Shown in pieces: positions 42,772-50,183 of a stretch of DNA of 61,532 nt (positions within the stretch are counted from its first letter, which is position 1; the number at the start of each line of letters is the position of its first letter). The notes below the pieces were generated by a model. That model did no database searches. It was not told the origin of the DNA and worked only from the letters and a program-made list of their open reading frames with translations. The stretch lies in the NCBI GenBank assembly GCA_038040395.1, contig JBBPIJ010000015.1:1-61532 (forward strand), in the 5' to 3' direction. A program made the translations under genes and the position numbers. The stretch is from VAXT01 sp038040395 (lineage in GTDB: Bacteria > Actinomycetota > Thermoleophilia > Gaiellales > Gaiellaceae).

Positions 42772-43041
42772 ATGGCGAAGCGACTGACGATCACGATCGA
42801 CGACGAGCTGGAGGCGGCGATCCGGGAGGCGCCGAAGCGATTGGCCATACCACGAGACAGCTCCGACTCGGAGCGCCTGCGCGCCTACGCTCGCCTGGGC
42901 TTCGAGACCGCGCTGGAGCGAGAGATCGACGTGAAACGGCTCGAGACCTACCGGCGCTGGGCGGACGAGCCCGAGATGGGCGTCTTTCCCGAGGCCGCTC
43001 TGCGAGCATCGGTCAAAGCTGGCCTCTTCCGAGACGAGTAG
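42772..43041 (+). CDS. Ribbon-helix-helix antitoxin
   Basis: 89 residues from the ATG at 42772; an earlier in-frame ATG at 42742 lies inside the operator repeats and is less likely. AKRLTITIDDELEAAIREAPKRLAIPRDSSDSERLRAYARLGFETAL is an RHH-like domain; the C-terminus (TYRRWADEPEMGVFPEAALRASVKAGLF) is an acidic toxin-binding tail. MazF-like toxin follows after 3 bp. Confidence 0.85.
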   Translation: MAKRLTITIDDELEAAIREAPKRLAIPRDSSDSERLRAYARLGFETALEREIDVKRLETYRRWADEPEMGVFPEAALRASVKAGLFRDE

Positions 43042-43044
43042 CCG

Positions 43045-43422
43045 ATGCCCGGCAAGGCCCGCTGGGGCCAGGTCTGGTGGGCCGACCTCGGCCTTGACGA
43101 GAACAAGCGCCTCGTCGTGGTCTCCGAGAACGGCTGGAACGAGATCTTCCCGAGCGTGCTCGCGGTTCGCCTCTCGGCCAGCCCGCGGCGCGACCCCGGA
43201 CCCGGATTCCCGCTGGTCTCGGAGCGACCTCGCGTGATCGCGATCTGCGGCGAGGTCACGAGCCTGCACGAGAACCTGCTCGTCGAACAGGCCGGCGCGC
43301 TGACGCCGCGGCAGATGCGCGCGATCGCGATCGGCCTCCTCGAGGTGACGCAGATCCACCGGCTGCTCGGCATCGTGCACCCCGAGGTCGCCGAGCGGAT
43401 CGGCGGCAGACGGCGCCGGTAG
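43045..43422 (+). CDS. MazF/PemK-type toxin
   Basis: 125 residues. RWGQVWWADLGLDENKRLVVVSENGWNEIFPSVLAVRLSASPRR is the MazF SH3-like barrel; VIAICGEVTSLHENLLVEQAGALTPRQMRAIAIGLLEVTQ is the typical second half. Second toxin of this fold in the window, not close in sequence to 26125-26457. Confidence 0.87.
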   Translation: MPGKARWGQVWWADLGLDENKRLVVVSENGWNEIFPSVLAVRLSASPRRDPGPGFPLVSERPRVIAICGEVTSLHENLLVEQAGALTPRQMRAIAIGLLEVTQIHRLLGIVHPEVAERIGGRRRR

Positions 43423-43500
43423 GCGAAGCGTCGGAAGCCGTCTCGTAAGACAGAGCGGGCACGCACGCGACTCCTGAATAAGCAACGAACAGGAGTCGAG

Positions 43501-44436
43501 ATGCCCACGAAGCAGATCCAGATCCCGATCCAGCTCGGCGAGCCGATCGAGCACCGCGGCGTCGTCGTGGCGCCGCTCTTCCCCCGCGAGCGGCCTCATG
43601 CTGAATACCTGACGCTCGAGGAAGCACTGCCGCTCGGCTTTAGCGTCGCCGAGGTGGATGCGGCCGGCATGGTGCCCGAGCTCGCGGTGGTCAACCCGCT
43701 CGAGTCGAGCGTCCTGCTCTACGACGGCGAGGAGCTGCTCGGTGCGAAGCAGAACCGGATTCTGAATGTGACTGTGCTCGTCGCCGCGCAGAGTGAGACG
43801 CGCATCCCCGTCTCCTGCGTCGAACAGGGTCGCTGGCACGCCCGCAGCGCCTTCTTTGGGGCGGCGCAGCACGCTGCGTACCCCGAGCTCCGGCGCCGGA
43901 AGGCGGAGCGCCTCTCCGTTGACCCGCTTGCCCGAGGCTCCGCGCAGAGCGAGGTCTGGGACGCGCTCAGCGAGAAGGCGGCACGTCTCGATGTGCACTC
44001 GCCGACGGGTGCGCAGGCCGACGTCTTCCAGGCGCACGAGCGCGATCTCGGCACGTTGCGCGCCGCGTTCCCGCTCCAGCCCGGCCAGTCGGGCGCGATG
44101 CTCTGCCTCGACGGGCGAGTCTGTCTCGACTACCTCTCCCGGCCGGAGGCCTTCGCGCGCCTCTACCCGAAGCTGCTCGAGGGTTACCTGCTGGACGCGC
44201 TCGAGCTGCTCGATGGCAAGACGAGCGGCGATTCGGAGGGCTTCCTCTCGGCGCTGACGGACGCGCCGCGGAGTCGCGGGCCCTCGGCGGGGCTCGGCGA
44301 GGACGTTCGCGTGCGCGGCGACGGCATCGTCGGCTCGGGCCTCGAGCTCGACGGCGAGCTCGTCCAACTCTGCGCCTTCTCGACGGAAAGCGGCGGAGCA
44401 AGGACGCGCATCGCCCGGCCGAGCAGGCGTCGCTAG
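43501..44436 (+). CDS. ARPP-1 (DUF6569) family protein
   Basis: 311 residues, with AACAGGAG upstream of the ATG. The family pattern is YLTLEEALPLGFSVAEVDAAGMVPELAVVNPLESSVLLYDGEELLGAKQNRILNVTVLVAA and IPVSCVEQGRWHARSAFF. The C-terminal 60 residues repeat the beta motif. The family is named for its association with ADP-ribosyl and phosphatase genes, but its activity is unknown. No partner of that kind is adjacent; the gene stands between two toxin-antitoxin modules. Confidence 0.82.
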   Translation: MPTKQIQIPIQLGEPIEHRGVVVAPLFPRERPHAEYLTLEEALPLGFSVAEVDAAGMVPELAVVNPLESSVLLYDGEELLGAKQNRILNVTVLVAAQSETRIPVSCVEQGRWHARSAFFGAAQHAAYPELRRRKAERLSVDPLARGSAQSEVWDALSEKAARLDVHSPTGAQADVFQAHERDLGTLRAAFPLQPGQSGAMLCLDGRVCLDYLSRPEAFARLYPKLLEGYLLDALELLDGKTSGDSEGFLSALTDAPRSRGPSAGLGEDVRVRGDGIVGSGLELDGELVQLCAFSTESGGARTRIARPSRRR

Positions 44437-44852
44437 GACGGCCGCTCGAGCCGGTCGAGCAGCGCTCGCGGTGTTAGGACGAGCACGGGCGGGGCGACGA
44501 GGTCGGTGAGATCTCGATCGCCGGAGGCGAGCACGTCTGCCGCGGCACTCACCGCCAAGGCGAGCAAGTAGTCGTCCGCTGCGTCGCGGGTCCGTGCCTC
44601 CACCTCCTCGGGGTCGCTGACGGCAACGCCCCGCTCACGGAGCAACGCGACGAACGCCACGGCCTCCCGTTGCGTGAAGTGACGCTCGAACTTCGCGCGA
44701 ACGAGGACGCGCTCGAGCTCCGAGAGCAGCGCCGGCGAGACGAGGAGATCGAGTGCGCCGTCGAGCCAGTGCCGCAGCAGACGGGCGGGCGCCCCCGTGC
44801 GCGAGATCAGCGCGGCGACCAGCACGCCAGGGTCGACGACGACTCGCGGCAC
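44433..44852 (-). CDS. PIN-domain toxin
   Basis: 139 residues, GTG start immediately after the antitoxin stop (no gap). PIN landmarks: RVVVDPGVLVAALISRTGAPARLLRHWLDG, LVSPALLSELERVL, TRDAADDYLLALAVSAAADVLASGDRDL. In the first motif the usual DTN reads DPG, an unusual substitution next to the first catalytic Asp. Belongs to the 'putative PIN family toxin component' group. Confidence 0.85.
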   Translation of the reverse strand: MPRVVVDPGVLVAALISRTGAPARLLRHWLDGALDLLVSPALLSELERVLVRAKFERHFTQREAVAFVALLRERGVAVSDPEEVEARTRDAADDYLLALAVSAAADVLASGDRDLTDLVAPPVLVLTPRALLDRLERPS

Positions 44853-45095
44853 CTAGGGGGCGGTCGTACGCCGCTCGGCGCGCATCGCGTGCAGCTCGTC
44901 GTACGCGAGCTCAAGAGCCTCTGCTTCGGTGAGGTCGGCCTTCTCCCAGATCCTTTGCAGCAGCGCGAGCCCGAGGTACTCGCGGAGGGCGTCTTCGACG
45001 ACATCCGAGTCGCGCTTTCCCGTCCGGGCGGCCTGCACACGAGTTGCGCGCAACACGTCCGGGTCGAGGTAGACAGTTGCCTTCGACCGAGCCAT
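44853..45095 (-). CDS. Ribbon-helix-helix (CopG-like) antitoxin
   Basis: 80 residues. SKATVYLDPDVLRATRVQAARTGKRDSDVVEDALREYLG is the RHH domain; EKADLTEAEALELAYDELHAMRAERR is the tail. Coupled to the PIN toxin downstream. Confidence 0.88.
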   Translation of the reverse strand: MARSKATVYLDPDVLRATRVQAARTGKRDSDVVEDALREYLGLALLQRIWEKADLTEAEALELAYDELHAMRAERRTTAP

Positions 45096-45114
45096 CTACC
45101 TCAGTATAGCGTTA

Positions 45115-45130
45115 TGACGTCAAAGCGTCA
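45115..45130. promoter_or_regulatory. Inverted repeat upstream of the RHH/PIN module
   Basis: TGACG (45115-45119) and CGTCA (45126-45130), 6-nt spacer, about 20 bp before the antitoxin ATG. Possible operator. Confidence 0.4.
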
Positions 45131-45188
45131 AAAGGCGTATTCGACGAACTGCGAGAACCGGCCCTCCAGCCGGGCCGGCCGGCGTCGG

Positions 45189-45770
45189 TCAGCGGCGCTC
45201 GACGTCGAGCGCATCCATAAGCGACTCATCTCGAGGCGCGGTCTCCGCGGGCTCGGCAAGGGCGTCTTGCAGCTGGGCAGCTAGGTCGCGGAGGCTTTCG
45301 AGTACGCGCTGCCTTCGCTCCTCGAGCATCTTCGCCTCCCTCCTGAGCGTCGCGTGCCGTTGGACGACGTCGCGCTGAATCTGCTCCGCCTCCGTCTGCG
45401 CCGCCTCGCGCATCTCCTTGGCCTGCTGCTCCGCCTCGGTAAGCATTCGGCCGGCCTCCTGCTCCGCGCTGCGGCGATGCTGTGTGCCGTACGAGTCGGC
45501 GGCCTCGCTGATGTCGCGCGCGTACTGGCCCGCCTCGTCGCGGAGGCGCAACGCCTCGCGTGTGAGCTCCTCGATCCGCGCGGCGGCCTGCATCTCCGCC
45601 TGCTGTAGAAGCTCGCGCGCCTCGCGGCGGGCGTCCTGGCCGATCTCCTCCGCGGCCGCCTCGGCCGCCTCGATGATCGCGTTCACCTTGCTGCCGACGT
45701 CCGCGTGGCTCCGAGAGTCACGCGGCTCCTCAGCCACTGCCCTGGCCTCTTCCTCTGGATGATCCTGCAT
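45189..45770 (-). CDS. DivIVA-like coiled-coil protein
   Basis: 193 residues from the ATG at 45770 (a GTG 21 codons upstream is possible). After an acidic lead, residues about 30-170 form an unbroken coiled coil rich in E, A, Q and R (IIEAAEAAAEEIGQDARREA, TEAEQQAKEMREAAQTEAEQI). This looks like the coiled-coil half of DivIVA/cell-division initiators without the N-terminal domain. Function unknown; possibly scaffolding. Confidence 0.65.
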   Translation of the reverse strand: MQDHPEEEARAVAEEPRDSRSHADVGSKVNAIIEAAEAAAEEIGQDARREARELLQQAEMQAAARIEELTREALRLRDEAGQYARDISEAADSYGTQHRRSAEQEAGRMLTEAEQQAKEMREAAQTEAEQIQRDVVQRHATLRREAKMLEERRQRVLESLRDLAAQLQDALAEPAETAPRDESLMDALDVERR

Positions 45771-45843
45771 GAGATCCCTTCGTTCGAGCCGCGGGGGCAT
45801 GACTGTTATCGCATCCCGTCGTCCATCCTGCAACCGGACAGCC

Positions 45844-45920
45844 TACGATCGCTTGGTGCGCGCCCGCCCTCACACGCTCGAGAGACTCCCTAGCAGTACT
45901 TCATGGCGCTGCTGGCGTGC
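45844..45920 (+). pseudogene. 77-bp remnant of the aminotransferase 5' end
   Basis: Matches 47513-47590 of the intact gene, with TACGAT box, GTG start (45856) and the LERLP segment recognisable, then a one-base deletion before AGCAGTACTTCA. Homology ends at about 45920, where the retropepsin-like gene of the opposite strand begins (stop at 45924). Confidence 0.8.
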
Positions 45921-45923
45921 ATG

Positions 45924-46331
45924 TCAGCTTTCGCTCGCGGGCTCGGCCTCGACCTCGAGCCAGCCGTCGGCCGCGCACAGGTTGACCCGGAAGAAACGCA
46001 GGAAGCCTTCCTGTCCGAGGAGATTGAAGGCGAACGGCCACGGATCGCAGAAGCTGACCGGAGCGTCGTAGCGGACACCGGCAATCGTGAGCGCGGCGCG
46101 TCCGTGCCGCGCCGTAGTCGTCAGTCCCCCGACGTGGAGGGTCGTTTCGGGAGCCCCGGTCAGGTCGATCCCGGTCGCCTCTGCTAACCAGGCTCCGAAA
46201 CGGTTGGCGATTGAGCCCGTATCGACGAGACAGAGCTGCGGCGCTTCTTCCAAGTCCTCGACCTGGACCGGTATGACCGGACGCACAAGGGCCGGGCCCT
46301 GGCCGGGCAGCTCGAGAAACTCGAACCTCAC
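45924..46331 (-). CDS. Retropepsin-like aspartic peptidase
   Basis: 135 residues, GTG start overlapping the upstream stop by 4 bp. QLCLVDTGSIANRFGAWLAEATGIDL carries the DTG-S active-site motif; TTLHVGGLTTTARHGRAALTIAGVRYDAPVSFCD gives the beta-hairpin flap region and FNLLGQEGFLRFF the LLGxxG-type psi-loop. Size of a single retropepsin lobe, so an active enzyme would be a homodimer. Paired with the next gene upstream. Confidence 0.8.
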   Translation of the reverse strand: MRFEFLELPGQGPALVRPVIPVQVEDLEEAPQLCLVDTGSIANRFGAWLAEATGIDLTGAPETTLHVGGLTTTARHGRAALTIAGVRYDAPVSFCDPWPFAFNLLGQEGFLRFFRVNLCAADGWLEVEAEPASES

Positions 46332-46807
46332 TCGGGTGCCGCACCCTCAGCCTCTGCTGGCGAGACGGGGACCCGGAACATGCCGTAGGGCGCGCGGCGC
46401 TCGTGCCGTACGAGCCAGGCGAGTACCTCCTGAGGGCTGTCAGCCGCGACGAGTACCTCCGTCGGTCCGGCAAGCGCGACCCACTTGCCCATGTGCGGCC
46501 GGAGGGCTTCGGCCTGCCTGCCACCGCGATGGCCGGTGCCGGACGGTGCGCCCGCATGTTCCTCGTCGTGCGCCGCACGCGCGGCGACGAACCCAAGTCG
46601 TCGCAGGATTCGCCGTGCCTGATGGGTCGTGAAGTCGGCTCGATCGAGACCGGTCACAAGGGAGATGACCTGCTTCGGCGGGAAGCGCCGGCCCCTGACG
46701 ACTACATAGTGCTTCTGGACCGGGTCGGGTAACAGCGTGCGTAGGCAAGCCTCGATGTTGCTCTGCTCGAGCTCGAACTCCTCGCCTGCAATCGTGAATC
46801 GTGCCAT
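46328..46807 (-). CDS. Two-domain hypothetical protein, partner of the retropepsin
   Basis: 159 residues from the ATG at 46807. N-terminal half: FTIAGEEFELEQSNIEACLRTL, HYVVVRGRRFPPKQVISLVTGLDRADFTTHQARRILRRLGF, which recalls the small N-terminal DNA-reading head of ScoMcrA-type proteins (recollection, not verified). C-terminal half: MGKWVALAGPTEVLVAADSPQEVLAWLVRHE is a short DUF5678-like domain. Coupled to the retropepsin-like gene. Confidence 0.6.
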   Translation of the reverse strand: MARFTIAGEEFELEQSNIEACLRTLLPDPVQKHYVVVRGRRFPPKQVISLVTGLDRADFTTHQARRILRRLGFVAARAAHDEEHAGAPSGTGHRGGRQAEALRPHMGKWVALAGPTEVLVAADSPQEVLAWLVRHERRAPYGMFRVPVSPAEAEGAAPE

Positions 46808-46875
46808 TACCTGAATCGTATTCTCTAAGGCGTCTTTATGCGAGGTCGTGGTAAATTGAGCTAAGATATCGTTTG

Positions 46876-47103
46876 GTGAAAAAAGAGATATCCAAACCGG
46901 ACAAGACCTCGATGGCCATCGATCGGAGGAAAGTCGCCGACGCACGAGAGATCCTCGGGACAAAGACGATCGCCTCAACAGTGGACGCAGCGCTCGACCA
47001 GGTAATCCGGCTCGGGAAGCGACGGCGCCTGACGGACTACATCCGCGATCGCGGAGGCATCGGCCCGGGTCCCGAGGAGCTGCGGCGGCTCCGCACGCCG
47101 TAG
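46876..47103 (+). CDS. VapB-type antitoxin
   Basis: 75 residues from a GTG at 46876. TSMAIDRRKVADAREILGTKTIASTVDAALDQVIRLGKRRRL is the pattern of DUF2191/VapB antitoxins. AGATATC occurs at 46864-46870 and 46886-46892 around the start, a possible operator. The toxin starts at the next base after the stop. Confidence 0.82.
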   Translation: MKKEISKPDKTSMAIDRRKVADAREILGTKTIASTVDAALDQVIRLGKRRRLTDYIRDRGGIGPGPEELRRLRTP

Positions 47104-47511
47104 GTGCCCACATACCTCGCGGACACGAGCGCATGGCACCGGCAGAGCCATGTCGCCGAGCGCTGGATCAGCCTGGTCGAGCGCGACGACCTTGTGCTCT
47201 GCACCCCGGTTGCGCTCGAGCTTCTGTACTCGGCCCGCAGCCGAACCGACTACAAAGAGATCGCCCTGGGCCTCGACGGCTTCCAGCAGCTCCCGCTCGA
47301 CAGTCGCTGTGAGGCGCTCGCCATGCAGACGCAGGCACTGCTCGCCGCGAACGGCCAGCATCGCGGCCCCGCACCGGTCGACCTGTTGATCGCGGCGATC
47401 GCCGACGCGTACGGTGTCACGCTCCTCCACTACGACCGGCACTTCGACGCCATAGCGCAGGTGACCGGGCAGCCGGCTGAGTGGCTCGCTCGGCGCGGCA
47501 GCCTCGACTGA
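47104..47511 (+). CDS. VapC-type PIN-domain toxin
   Basis: 135 residues, GTG start. TYLADTSAWHR, CTPVALELLYSARS, APVDLLIAAIADAYGVTLLHYDRHFDAIAQVTGQPAEWL: all four acidic positions present. Stop TGA lies just before the TACGAT box of the aminotransferase gene. Confidence 0.9.
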   Translation: MPTYLADTSAWHRQSHVAERWISLVERDDLVLCTPVALELLYSARSRTDYKEIALGLDGFQQLPLDSRCEALAMQTQALLAANGQHRGPAPVDLLIAAIADAYGVTLLHYDRHFDAIAQVTGQPAEWLARRGSLD

Positions 47512-47512
47512 A

Positions 47513-47518
47513 TACGAT
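47513..47518 (+). promoter_or_regulatory. Leaderless promoter -10 box (TACGAT) of the aminotransferase
   Basis: Six bases before the GTG at 47525; no ribosome site. The same box precedes both partial copies of the gene. Confidence 0.55.
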
Positions 47519-47524
47519 CGGCTG

Positions 47525-48658
47525 GTGCGGCCACGCCCCCACCGGCTCGAGCGGCTTCCCCAGCAGTACTTCACGGCGCTGCTTGCGCGCGTTTCCGAGC
47601 ACGCTGCGCTCGGCGGGGAGCCGCTCGTTGATCTTGGGCGCGGGAATCCTGAGGTTGGGCCGCCTCAGCACGTCATCGACGCGCTCGCTGCGGCGGCGAA
47701 CGAGCCCTCCGCGCACGGGTACCCGCCCTTTCGGGGGTTGCCCGCGCTGCGCGAGGCGATTGCGGATCGCTACTCCGCGCTCTACGGCGTGGAGCTCGAC
47801 CCGCACTCCGAGGTCACGATCGTGCCGGGGACGAAGACTGCGATCTGCGAGCTCGCGCTCGTGCTCGCCGAGCGCGGGTCGACGATCGTCCTCCCCGACC
47901 CCTACTACCCCGACTACCCCTCCGGGCCCGCGCTGGCCGGTGCTCGCACCGGGTACGTGCCGCTCGATCGGGACGCCGGCTGGGCGCCCGACTTCGACGC
48001 TGCGCCTCGCGACGACGTCTCTGCCGTCTTCCTGAACTACCCCTCGAACCCCTGCGCGGTCTGCGCGCCGGAGGGGACCTTCGCGGCCGCGGTTGAGTAC
48101 GCGCACGAGACCGGCGCCGCGGTCGTCCACGACTTCGCCTATGGCGACATCCTCTTCGACGGGCGCACGCCTTCCTCGTTCCTCGCCGAGCCGGGCGCGC
48201 GCGAGGTCGGCGTCGAGATGTTCTCGATGTCGAAGACCTACGGGATGGCCGGATGGCGGCTCGGCTTCGTCGTCGGGAACGCCGAGATCGTCTCCCGCCT
48301 CGACCTGCTCGCCGACCACATGCGCGTCGGGATCTTCACGCCCGTTCAGCACGCGGGGATCGCGGCGCTGACCGGGCCGCAGGAGTCGGTCACCGAGCGC
48401 GTTGAGACCTACCGGCGCCGGCGCGAGCGCGTGCGCGAGCTGCTCCCCGACCTCGAGTGCGAGGGCTCGTTCTACTTGTGGTGGGAACTGCCGGAGGGAC
48501 TCACCCCGGAGAAGCTGCTCGCAGAGCACCGAGTCGCCGTCGCGCCAGGCGAAGGCTTCGGCTCGCGTGGCGCCGGGTGGGCACGGCTCTCGCTCGCGGT
48601 CACTGACGAGGTGCTCGAGACCAGCCTCGAGCGGCTCGCCGATGCTCTCGAGAGCTAA
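47525..48658 (+). CDS. Class I/II PLP-dependent aminotransferase
   Basis: 377 residues, GTG start. Fold type I aminotransferase close to LL-diaminopimelate/aspartate aminotransferases: PLVDLGRGNPEVGPPQHVIDAL, HGYPPFRGLPALREAIADRY, VLPDPYYPDYPSG, VFLNYPSNPCAVCAPEG, VVHDFAYGDILFDG (Asp-Tyr of the PLP site) and the Schiff-base lysine in MFSMSKTYGMAGWRLGFVVG, then the C-terminal GWARLSLAVTDEVL with the carboxylate-binding Arg. Substrate not certain. Two partial copies of its 5' end lie 6.8 and 1.7 kb upstream. Confidence 0.92.
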   Translation: MRPRPHRLERLPQQYFTALLARVSEHAALGGEPLVDLGRGNPEVGPPQHVIDALAAAANEPSAHGYPPFRGLPALREAIADRYSALYGVELDPHSEVTIVPGTKTAICELALVLAERGSTIVLPDPYYPDYPSGPALAGARTGYVPLDRDAGWAPDFDAAPRDDVSAVFLNYPSNPCAVCAPEGTFAAAVEYAHETGAAVVHDFAYGDILFDGRTPSSFLAEPGAREVGVEMFSMSKTYGMAGWRLGFVVGNAEIVSRLDLLADHMRVGIFTPVQHAGIAALTGPQESVTERVETYRRRRERVRELLPDLECEGSFYLWWELPEGLTPEKLLAEHRVAVAPGEGFGSRGAGWARLSLAVTDEVLETSLERLADALES

Positions 48659-48996
48659 ACCGCGACCAGCTCGCGAACTGGCTTCTTGGGCGGGCCGCTT
48701 TCGAAGCCGACCACGAAGCGGAGCTCAAGGGCCTCCGCGAGCCGTTGCAGGGTCGCGACCGTCGTTGGGTGTTGGCCGCTCTCAATTCGAGATATGGCTG
48801 AATGGCTCGTACCCATCCGCTCTGCGACCTCCGCTTGGGTGAGTCCAAGGGTCAGTCGGTGCTTGATGACGAGCCGGGCGATCTCCTCGTATGGCGCCAG
48901 CCGCGCCTGCTCCTGGCGGTACGCCGCGCTCCGCCGAGCGCGACGACGGCTCGCCTCGGCGACAGGAGTTCCAGCCGGAGAGTGTGGACGAGACAT
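48655..48996 (-). CDS. XRE-family HTH regulator (HigA-like), no toxin partner seen
   Basis: 113 residues. RLVIKHRLTLGLTQAEVAERMGTSHSAISRIESGQHPTTVATLQRLAEALELRFVVGFES is a Cro/CI HTH followed by a short C-terminal strand as in HigA antitoxins. N-terminal 40 residues are basic. A perfect inverted repeat lies 12-29 bp upstream. No RelE/HigB-type gene lies on either side. Confidence 0.85.
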   Translation of the reverse strand: MSRPHSPAGTPVAEASRRRARRSAAYRQEQARLAPYEEIARLVIKHRLTLGLTQAEVAERMGTSHSAISRIESGQHPTTVATLQRLAEALELRFVVGFESGPPKKPVRELVAV

Positions 48997-49007
48997 GCCG
49001 AACTAAC

Positions 49008-49025
49008 CTTATCAAAAATGATAAG
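49008..49025. promoter_or_regulatory. Operator of the XRE regulator
   Basis: CTTATC (49008-49013), AAAAAT, GATAAG (49020-49025): perfect 6-bp arms in an AT-rich stretch upstream of the XRE start, the likely autoregulatory site. Confidence 0.65.
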
Positions 49026-49066
49026 ACGTTTCAGGCCTGGCGACACCTACCTGGTCGGGATCCCGC

Positions 49067-49468
49067 TCATGCGCCCGCGCGTGGCGCTCGCGTGAGTTGC
49101 TGAACGCGCTGGTGCGAGACGTTGAGCAACTCTCCAGCGTCGCGGAGCCCTAACCCGACCTCGTCGACAAGCGTGCGAGCTGCCTTCACCATCTCCTTCT
49201 GCGCCTTCTCTCGACCCCGCTGGGCGTCACGGCGGGCCGACTGAGTGCGTCCGATCGCTTGACGCACGCGAGCCGGAAGACGGACATCCTCGACTAGCTC
49301 GGCCGTTTCGGCATCCTCGGCCCAGAGGCTGAGCGCCTCCCGAATCCGGCGCCGTGCCTGCTCGAGCGTTCGCCCGTACGTATGACAACCGCGAACGCTC
49401 GGAATACGCGCGATCCAGGTGGCGCTGCCATCACGCTCGAACACGACTCGATACTTGCCTCGCCTCAT
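49067..49468 (-). CDS. hicB: HicB-type antitoxin with HTH tail
   Basis: 133 residues from the ATG at 49468, which gives ATGA with the HicA stop. YRVVFERDGSATWIARIPSVRGCHTYGRTLEQARRRIREALSLW is the partial RNase H-like HicB domain. The C-terminal part (AARTLVDEVGLGLRDAGELLNVSHQRVQQL) is an HTH that would bind the operator. Confidence 0.85.
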   Translation of the reverse strand: MRRGKYRVVFERDGSATWIARIPSVRGCHTYGRTLEQARRRIREALSLWAEDAETAELVEDVRLPARVRQAIGRTQSARRDAQRGREKAQKEMVKAARTLVDEVGLGLRDAGELLNVSHQRVQQLTRAPRAGA

Positions 49469-49665
49469 CGGAGCCACTTCCTTCCTAGGCACGGCTCAAG
49501 GTCGCGTTCGATTGCTCGTAGCGTCCCGGGCGGCAGGTCCTCGCCCGCATGAACGGGAACCGTTGTCTCGCAGCGACCGCAACGCACGCGGACGTGCGAG
49601 CCTCGCTGCCTGACTTCCTCGCAGCCGAGTCGCCTGAGGCGACGGAGGACATGACGTCCGGTCAC
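49465..49665 (-). CDS. hicA: HicA-type mRNA interferase toxin
   Basis: 66 residues, GTG start. GRHVLRRLRRLGCEEVRQRGSHVRVRCGRCETTVPVHAGEDLPPGTLRAIERDL is the double-stranded RNA-binding-like HicA fold with the catalytic His in RGSHVRV. The extra CGRC in place of the common hydrophobic strand is a variation. Toxin-first order (hicA then hicB) is usual. Confidence 0.87.
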   Translation of the reverse strand: MTGRHVLRRLRRLGCEEVRQRGSHVRVRCGRCETTVPVHAGEDLPPGTLRAIERDLEPCLGRKWLR

Positions 49666-49666
49666 G

Positions 49667-49703
49667 GATTAGACGCATGGACTAAGTGTAAACATGATTA
49701 GAC
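49667..49703. promoter_or_regulatory. Direct repeats upstream of hicA
   Basis: GATTAGAC occurs at 49667-49674 and 49696-49703, 29 bp apart, just before the hicA start. GACTAAG occurs between them (49679-49685) and again near 49752. Candidate HicB binding sites. Confidence 0.5.
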
Positions 49704-49777
49704 ACTTTGCCTTGCCGCGTGCGCCGAGAATGCGTCGGCTCTGTGCCAATTTGACTAAGCCACAGACATTTGCCGGG

Positions 49778-50128
49778 CTAGCCGGCTTCCCAGTAGAACT
49801 CCTCCCGCGCTAGTGCTGGCGTCCCGTCGAGGAGCGGCCCCCAGGCGCTGAACGCGGCCGAGCGCGTCGGGTCGTCGACGAGGGCGCGGACAAGCTCTTC
49901 GATTCCCGAGCCCTCGAAGACGAAGATCACCGCCGTCTCGGCGAGAAAGACGCTGTGCCGCCGAAAGCCGGCGTCGCCGAGATCGTACGGCGCGCCCTGG
50001 GCGATGATCTGCATCGCCTGGTCGCGCGAGCCTGGCCGGAGCCTGGCGATCACCGCCACGCGCTCGGGCACGTGCCCGCCGAGAGGCTGTACTTGCGCTC
50101 CCTCGACCTCGTCGCTGCGATCGGTCAT
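49778..50128 (-). CDS. Small alpha/beta-barrel-like hypothetical protein
   Basis: 116 residues from the ATG at 50128, preceded by AAAGGAG. PERVAVIARLRPGSRDQAMQIIAQGAPYDLGDAGFRRHSVFLAETAVIFVFEG reads as the ferredoxin-like fold of the Dabb/ABM type; RALVDDPTRSAAFSAWGPLLDGTPALAREEFYWE resembles cyclase-like small proteins. Function unknown. Confidence 0.7.
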   Translation of the reverse strand: MTDRSDEVEGAQVQPLGGHVPERVAVIARLRPGSRDQAMQIIAQGAPYDLGDAGFRRHSVFLAETAVIFVFEGSGIEELVRALVDDPTRSAAFSAWGPLLDGTPALAREEFYWEAG

Positions 50129-50183
50129 GGCCGGCTCCTTTCGACTCTCGGTGTCTCGAACAGCGTATGAGAGACGAAACGAT

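Noticed and set aside
42523..44367. 614-codon minus-strand frame across the RHH/MazF and ARPP-1 genes
   Set aside because: It runs across three well-supported + strand genes and intergenic operators; translation has no domain.
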